Shown here piece by piece: positions 59,918 through 64,000 of a DNA stretch of 64,000 nt; the first letter of the stretch is position 1; each line of letters starts with the position of its first letter. The DNA is from Armatimonadetes bacterium UBA1398 (GTDB lineage: Bacteria; Armatimonadota; Zipacnadia; UBA1398): contig DBQI01000028.1 in the NCBI GenBank assembly GCA_002305165.1, positions 62,001 through 126,000 of the forward strand, written 5' to 3'. Made by a program: the position numbers and the translations under genes. The notes under the pieces were generated by a model that saw only the letters and a list, made by a program, of their open reading frames with translations, had not been told where the DNA came from and made no database searches.

Positions 59918-60510
59918 GTAGCGCAGAGCGGGAACGTGCCTTCGTCATCGGTTCGGGTGACATCTCGGCGGCTTGTGCCGCGAAACTGGCGACCGATGGC
60001 TTCGATACGATGACATTCGCTCCGGATACATGCCCCGAAGCGCTGGTGGAGGCGGCGGAGGGCGCCGTGCCCTTCGGCGTGGTTCTGGCGCTCGACGAGC
60101 ACCTGGCCGTTCCCGGAGACTGGACAACCGAGTGGCGAGGCGCTGTTGCCGAGGTGCTGCGCAACGCCTACGCGCAGACGAGGGCCCTGGCGCGCCTCAT
60201 CATGCGCGAGCGCAGAGGCCGGATCATCTACGTTGTCGCGGCTGACGGCCTCACGGGCTCGGGCACCGAGTCTGCCCGCGCCGTGGCGTCGGCGTCGCTG
60301 GCCGGCATGGCGCGCTCCGTCGCGCGGGAACTGGCGCCGAGATCGGTCAACGTGAACACGGTGGCCTACGGTACTGCGGAGGACGCGCCCCTCGGCAGGC
60401 TTCCAAGCACGGATGAGGTTGCTGCCGCAGTCGCCTACCTCATGTCCGAGGGTGCCGCGACGGTCTCCGGTCAGGTTCTCAGCGTGGACTCCGGGATGGT
60501 GATGCGGTGA
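59914..60510 (+). CDS. Catalytically degenerate FabG-like SDR protein
   Basis: 198 residues, starting at ATGA overlap with fabD. It aligns without gaps through its second half with the intact FabG encoded directly downstream (GRIIYVVAADGLTG with GRIINMASVVGLMG; SVARELA with VVARQLA; SGQVLSVDSGMVM with TGQVLGVDGGMVM), so it is a paralogue. The catalytic Ser is Ala109, the Tyr is Arg122 and the Lys is Ser126; the N-terminal TGASGGIG motif is replaced by IGSGDISA. It is about 50 residues shorter. It therefore cannot act as a reductase but might bind FabG. Not a recent pseudogene: the frame is intact with coupled start and stop. Confidence 0.78.
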   Translation: MSSAERERAFVIGSGDISAACAAKLATDGFDTMTFAPDTCPEALVEAAEGAVPFGVVLALDEHLAVPGDWTTEWRGAVAEVLRNAYAQTRALARLIMRERRGRIIYVVAADGLTGSGTESARAVASASLAGMARSVARELAPRSVNVNTVAYGTAEDAPLGRLPSTDEVAAAVAYLMSEGAATVSGQVLSVDSGMVMR

Positions 60511-61256
60511 TGGGCGCTCTGACTGGCAGAAAGGCGTTGGTCACAGGAGCCAGCGGAGGCATCGGGGGCGCCATCGCGGCGCGCCTCGCGGCCGACGGCG
60601 CAGCCGTTGCCTGCCATGGGGTGCCGTGGGAGCCGGCAGACGCGATCGTTGCCGAGCTTCAGTCGCGCGGCCACCAGGCGATCGCGGTCTGCGGCAATCT
60701 CATGGATAACGCCGAGGTGGCGGCCGCTGTCCAGCAAGCGGTTGCCGGTCTGGGCGGGCTGGACATCCTCATCAACAACGCCGGCGTGACGAAGGACGGC
60801 CTCATCGTCAAGATGGATCCGTCGACCTGGGACCTAGTTTTGGGCGTGAACCTGTTCGGGGCTATCGCGGTGACTGAGGCGGCCATCCCCGCGCTCGTGG
60901 CTTCGGGCGATGGGCGCATCATCAACATGGCCTCCGTTGTGGGCCTGATGGGCAATGCGGGCCAGGCGAACTACGGCGCGTCCAAGGCGGGGCTGATCGC
61001 CTTCACCAAGGTCGTCGCTCGCCAGCTTGCCAAGGATGGGGTGAAGGCCAATGCCATTGCTCCTGGGTTCATCCAGACCCGCATGACGGCGGAACTCCCC
61101 GAGAAGGCCAGAGCCGCACTCGTGGAGCAGATCCCCCTCACACGCCTGGGGGATCCGGAGGATGTCGCGGCGGTGTGTGCCTTCCTCAGCGGACCGGACT
61201 CGGCCTACATGACAGGCCAGGTGCTTGGCGTTGACGGAGGGATGGTAATGGCATAG
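60507..61256 (+). CDS. fabG: 3-oxoacyl-ACP reductase
   Basis: 249 residues. NADPH motif VTGASGGIGGAIA, NNAG, and the catalytic Ser (NMAS), Tyr and Lys (GQANYGASKAG). Reduces beta-ketoacyl-ACP during fatty-acid elongation. Start is GTG 60507 overlapping the upstream stop (GTGA), or ATG 60510. Follows its degenerate paralogue and precedes acpP. Confidence 0.95.
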   Translation: MMGALTGRKALVTGASGGIGGAIAARLAADGAAVACHGVPWEPADAIVAELQSRGHQAIAVCGNLMDNAEVAAAVQQAVAGLGGLDILINNAGVTKDGLIVKMDPSTWDLVLGVNLFGAIAVTEAAIPALVASGDGRIINMASVVGLMGNAGQANYGASKAGLIAFTKVVARQLAKDGVKANAIAPGFIQTRMTAELPEKARAALVEQIPLTRLGDPEDVAAVCAFLSGPDSAYMTGQVLGVDGGMVMA

Positions 61257-61352
61257 ACTTCAGCCCGTCCCGCGGCGGCAAGAGGCGGCTGCGGGAGCTT
61301 TCCCGCAGTGCGTCTGCTCGAATCGCAGCGAAATGAAGGAGGTACGGGCGAG

Positions 61353-61586
61353 TTGGCGACTTTCGAGAAGGTGAAGAGTGTAGTCGTCGCCCAGTTGCAG
61401 GTCGGTGAAGACCAGATCACGCCGGACGCGAAGTTCGTCGAGGACCTGGGCGCCGATTCACTGGACGTCGTTGAGCTTGTGATGCGGCTTGAGGACGAGT
61501 TCGACATCGAGATCCCCGAGGATGACGCCGAGAAGATCCAGACCGTGCGTCAGGCCGTGGAGTACATCGAGGCCAAGCAGAGCTAG
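61353..61586 (+). CDS. acpP: Acyl carrier protein
   Basis: 77 residues from a TTG (GGAGG ten bases upstream; the frame open before it is too long for the family). Carries fatty-acyl chains on 4'-phosphopantetheine attached to Ser36 in EDLGADSLDVVELVMRLEDEF, the DSL motif. Acidic helical protein of normal size. 96 bases after fabG. Confidence 0.96.
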   Translation: MATFEKVKSVVVAQLQVGEDQITPDAKFVEDLGADSLDVVELVMRLEDEFDIEIPEDDAEKIQTVRQAVEYIEAKQS

Positions 61587-61641
61587 CTCGAACCTCTACC
61601 GGGCATGGGCCCGCCTTGGTTGTTGCCATAAAACGCGTGTT

Positions 61642-61674
61642 GACCAGGCCGAGTCCATAGGGCCCGGCCTGGTC
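61642..61674 (+). terminator. Hairpin between acpP and fabF
   Basis: GACCAGGCCG pairs with CGGCCTGGTC across a 13-base loop, about 55 bases after acpP. Could attenuate transcription so that acpP is made in excess over fabF; a full stop would require a separate fabF promoter, which I do not see. Confidence 0.5.
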
Positions 61675-61740
61675 TGTAAGTGAGGCTGAGGAGCCGACTC
61701 ATGTGGGGCTCCGCAACTTCCTAGAGCGGAAAGGGATGCC

Positions 61741-62976
61741 GTGAACCGCCGGGTAGTCGTAACCGGAGTCGGCGTGGTAAGTCCCCTCGGAGCGAGTACT
61801 GCCGACACATGGAGGGGCCTGTGTGAGGGCGTGTCAGGCGCCGGGTACATCACCCGGTTCGACGCGCAGGAATACGACGTTCGGATCGCTGCCGAAGCCT
61901 GGGACTTCGATCCCGCGGCTGTTCTCGATCCTAAGTCAGCGCGGCGGATGGACCGCTTTTGCCAGATGGCGATCGCTGCCGGCCTGGAGGCCATCCGTGA
62001 ATCGGGCCTCGATATCGCCGCCAACGCCGACCGCATCGGCACCTGTGTGTGCTCAGGCATCGGCGGCATGGCGACCTGGGAGACCCAGTACCAGATCCTG
62101 CTGGAGAAGGGGCCATCGCGCGTCAGCCCCTTCCTGATCCCCATGCTCGTCGTCAACATGGCGTCAGGGAACCTCGCCATCGAGGTGGGAGCGCGTGGTC
62201 CCAGCATGACGGTGATCTCCGCATGCGCCTCCTCCCTGCACGGGATCGGGGAGTCATATCATATGATCAAGCGTGGCGACGCCGACGCCATGCTGGCGGG
62301 CGGAGCAGAGGCTGCCGTTACCCGCTGCTCCGTCGCGGGCTTCGGGAACATGAAGGCGATATCGACCCGAAACGATGATCCCAAACGCGCCTCACGACCC
62401 TTCGATCGGGAGCGCGATGGCTTCGTCATCGGTGAGGGCGCCGCCGTTCTGGTGCTGGAGGAGTACGAGGCCGCCCGCGCCCGTGGCGCCGAGATGCTCG
62501 GCGAGATCCGGGGGTATGGCGCGTCGGCGGACGCCTTCCATATGACTCTGCCCGCAGAGAACCATGAGGGCGCCCAGCGTGCCATGCGCTCAGCCCTGGC
62601 GTCGGCTGGCCTTGCGCCTGGGGACATCGGTTACGTCAACGCCCACGGCACCTCGACCCAGATGAACGACGCTCGCGAGGCGGTGGCGATCCGTGAGGTC
62701 TTCGGGGCGCACGCTGACCACCTCCCGGTGAGTTCGACGAAGTCCATGACGGGGCACCTACTCGGCGCCGCGGGCGCCGCAGAGGTGTTCGCCTGCCTCT
62801 ACGGCATGAAGCACGGCGTCCTTCTGCCCACCATCAACTACGAGTACCCGGACCCCGACTGCCGTGGACTGGACTTCGTGCCCAATGTTGCACGCGAGGC
62901 GACCTATGACAACTCCATGTGCAACAGCTTCGGCTTCGGGGGCCAGAACGCGGTCCTCATCGTCAGCAAGGTGTAG
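61741..62976 (+). CDS. fabF: Beta-ketoacyl-ACP synthase II
   Basis: 411 residues from GTG. Elongation condensing enzyme: Cys162 in ISACASSLHGIGES, His in NAHGTSTQMND, His in TGHLLGAAGAAE, all intact. NRRVVVTGVGVVSPLG is the family start. Preceded by GGAAAGGGA. Followed 39 bases on by rnc. Confidence 0.96.
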   Translation: MNRRVVVTGVGVVSPLGASTADTWRGLCEGVSGAGYITRFDAQEYDVRIAAEAWDFDPAAVLDPKSARRMDRFCQMAIAAGLEAIRESGLDIAANADRIGTCVCSGIGGMATWETQYQILLEKGPSRVSPFLIPMLVVNMASGNLAIEVGARGPSMTVISACASSLHGIGESYHMIKRGDADAMLAGGAEAAVTRCSVAGFGNMKAISTRNDDPKRASRPFDRERDGFVIGEGAAVLVLEEYEAARARGAEMLGEIRGYGASADAFHMTLPAENHEGAQRAMRSALASAGLAPGDIGYVNAHGTSTQMNDAREAVAIREVFGAHADHLPVSSTKSMTGHLLGAAGAAEVFACLYGMKHGVLLPTINYEYPDPDCRGLDFVPNVAREATYDNSMCNSFGFGGQNAVLIVSKV

Positions 62977-63015
62977 GATCGGAACCGCCTTCGCCGGCTC
63001 CCTGTGTGAGGCGCT

Positions 63016-63720
63016 ATGGATCCCCTTCTAGACGCTATCGGGTACCGGTTTCGTGATGAGCGCCTGCTCCTCCAGGCGCGGACCCACGGCAGCTATACGA
63101 GCGACGCTGGCAACGCTCAGTGCGCCTCCAATCAGCGGTTGGAGTTCCTGGGCGACGCCGTGATCGATCTGGTCGTGTCGGAAGCTCTCTATCAGGCCCA
63201 TCCCGCCTGGCCCGAGGGGCAACTCACTAGGGCCCGAGCGAGCTTCGTTTCCGCGAGCGCCCTCGCACGAGTGGGGGCGAAGCTGGGGCTAGGCGATGCG
63301 CTTCTCATGGGCCGCGGCGAGACGCGTACCGGGGGGCGTACGAGGGAGTCAACCCTGGCGGACGCTGTGGAGGCTTTGGTGGGTGCGATCTACCTCGATG
63401 GCGGCATGGAACCAGCACGGGGGTTCATTCTGGCGCACATCCTGGCAGGCCGCGAGCAGGACGACGCCGGCGACGATGTGGACCCCAAGACCGCGCTCCA
63501 GGAGCTTATTCAGGCGCACGGCGGGCCACCACCGACTTACAAACTCCTCGATAGCCATGGCCCCTCCCATGCTCCAACGTTCCGAGTCGAAGTGCTCGTG
63601 GGGGGCCTTGGCGCGGGCTGCGGCGAGGGGACCAGCAAACGGGCCGCGGAACGCGCCGCCGCCGCCGAGGCTCTGCTCCGTGCCGACCTCCTCTCCCTGA
63701 TCCCCGAGGAGCCCTGCTGA
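63016..63720 (+). CDS. rnc: Ribonuclease III
   Basis: 234 residues. Nuclease domain with NQRLEFLGDAVIDLV (Glu43, Asp47) and TLADAVEALVGAIYLDGG; dsRNA-binding domain DPKTALQELIQAHG...GTSKRAAERAAAAEAL at the C-terminus. Processes rRNA and other double-stranded RNA. The fab-acp-fabF-rnc gene order is widely conserved. Confidence 0.96.
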   Translation: MDPLLDAIGYRFRDERLLLQARTHGSYTSDAGNAQCASNQRLEFLGDAVIDLVVSEALYQAHPAWPEGQLTRARASFVSASALARVGAKLGLGDALLMGRGETRTGGRTRESTLADAVEALVGAIYLDGGMEPARGFILAHILAGREQDDAGDDVDPKTALQELIQAHGGPPPTYKLLDSHGPSHAPTFRVEVLVGGLGAGCGEGTSKRAAERAAAAEALLRADLLSLIPEEPC

Positions 63721-63753
63721 GGAACGGGCGTGCCCACGCCGAAGGACGGACCC

Positions 63754-64000
63754 ATGGAGACCATCGCCCTGCATGCGTGCTGTGCCCCTTGCGCCGCCTC
63801 GGTAGCGCCTCTTCTGCGCGCGTCCGGCGCCGAACCGATCGCCTACTACGCGAACCCCAACATCCACCCCGCCATGGAGTGGCTCACCAGGCTCGAGGCC
63901 CTGCAGCAGTACGCGGCGATGGTCGGCCTGGAGGTCGACTTTGAACCGGAGTATGGCCTCTCGCGTTTTCTTGGTACGACCCTAGGCCTCAAAGGCGTGG
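63754..64000 (+). CDS. queH: Epoxyqueuosine reductase QueH, N-terminal part (cut by window edge)
   Basis: 82 residues visible from METIALHACCAPCAASV. The HACCAPCA cysteine motif is typical of QueH (DUF208), which reduces epoxyqueuosine to queuosine in tRNA, an alternative to QueG. AAGGACGG lies upstream of the ATG. The C-terminal part with further cysteines is beyond the window. Confidence 0.88.
   Translation, partial: METIALHACCAPCAASVAPLLRASGAEPIAYYANPNIHPAMEWLTRLEALQQYAAMVGLEVDFEPEYGLSRFLGTTLGLKGV

Overview
The window is a GC-rich bacterial chromosome segment, almost fully coding. It has about 60 protein genes and no tRNA, rRNA, CRISPR array, insertion sequence or phage gene that I could see. 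The best lineage clue is three prepilin-like genes with the N-terminal signature FPVFAKAREKARQTSC and a C-terminal H-x9-DG motif. From memory this combination is typical of Armatimonadota and relatives, so I read this as an Armatimonadota-like bacterium (inference). Many lipoproteins with lipobox cysteines, and a predicted beta-barrel protein ending in Phe with an N-terminal SLH-like stretch, suggest a two-membrane envelope. Starts are ATG, GTG or TTG, mostly behind a GGAGG-type site; two genes look leaderless.

Layout: 1-2784 holds the end of sucC, sucD and a catalytically dead M16-like protein. 2781-8348 (minus) holds an Rrf2-type regulator, a PrsW-like protease, and three prepilin genes interleaved with two tiny lipoproteins; two prepilin genes share a roughly 230-bp conserved leader. 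8479-14578 holds a GAF histidine kinase, a Met/Gly-rich repeat protein, a lone E2 acyltransferase core overlapping a mannitol-type dehydrogenase, and two tandem lipoproteins. 14725-25868 holds TatD, TcdA, a DUF1854 protein with its ABC exporter, DAHP synthase, an FKBP lipoprotein, a START-like protein, a YkgJ protein, an oxidoreductase, two secreted proteins and a zinc-ribbon coiled coil. 25874-34047 holds carbohydrate-active genes (esterase fusion, nucleoside hydrolase, GH172), the SLH/beta-barrel protein with a lipoprotein partner, and an AAA+ ATPase.

34178-41405 holds a pyroglutamyl-peptidase-like gene, a UPF0173 hydrolase, a three-gene CDP-sugar/glycosyltransferase operon with translational coupling, and the DUF1385-prfA-prmC cluster. 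41450-49023 holds a large secreted helical-repeat protein, a GH5-like lipoprotein, and an ECF sigma/anti-sigma/secretin-N-domain-like operon. 49048-56347 is a catabolic block: sulfatase, FGGY kinase, a UroD-family methyltransferase-like protein with a 56-residue downstream ORF, and a large glycosidase. 56615-63720 is the core lipid operon rpmF-plsX-fabH-fabD-(degenerate SDR)-fabG-acpP-fabF-rnc, driven by a near-consensus promoter, followed by the start of queH.

The most notable points are the duplicated prepilin leader, which has RNA-like base-pair changes; a FabG homologue with all three catalytic residues replaced sitting directly before the intact fabG; the dead M16 protein tied to sucCD; and the Met/Gly repeat protein. 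All family assignments come from motif recognition by eye; no database search was run.
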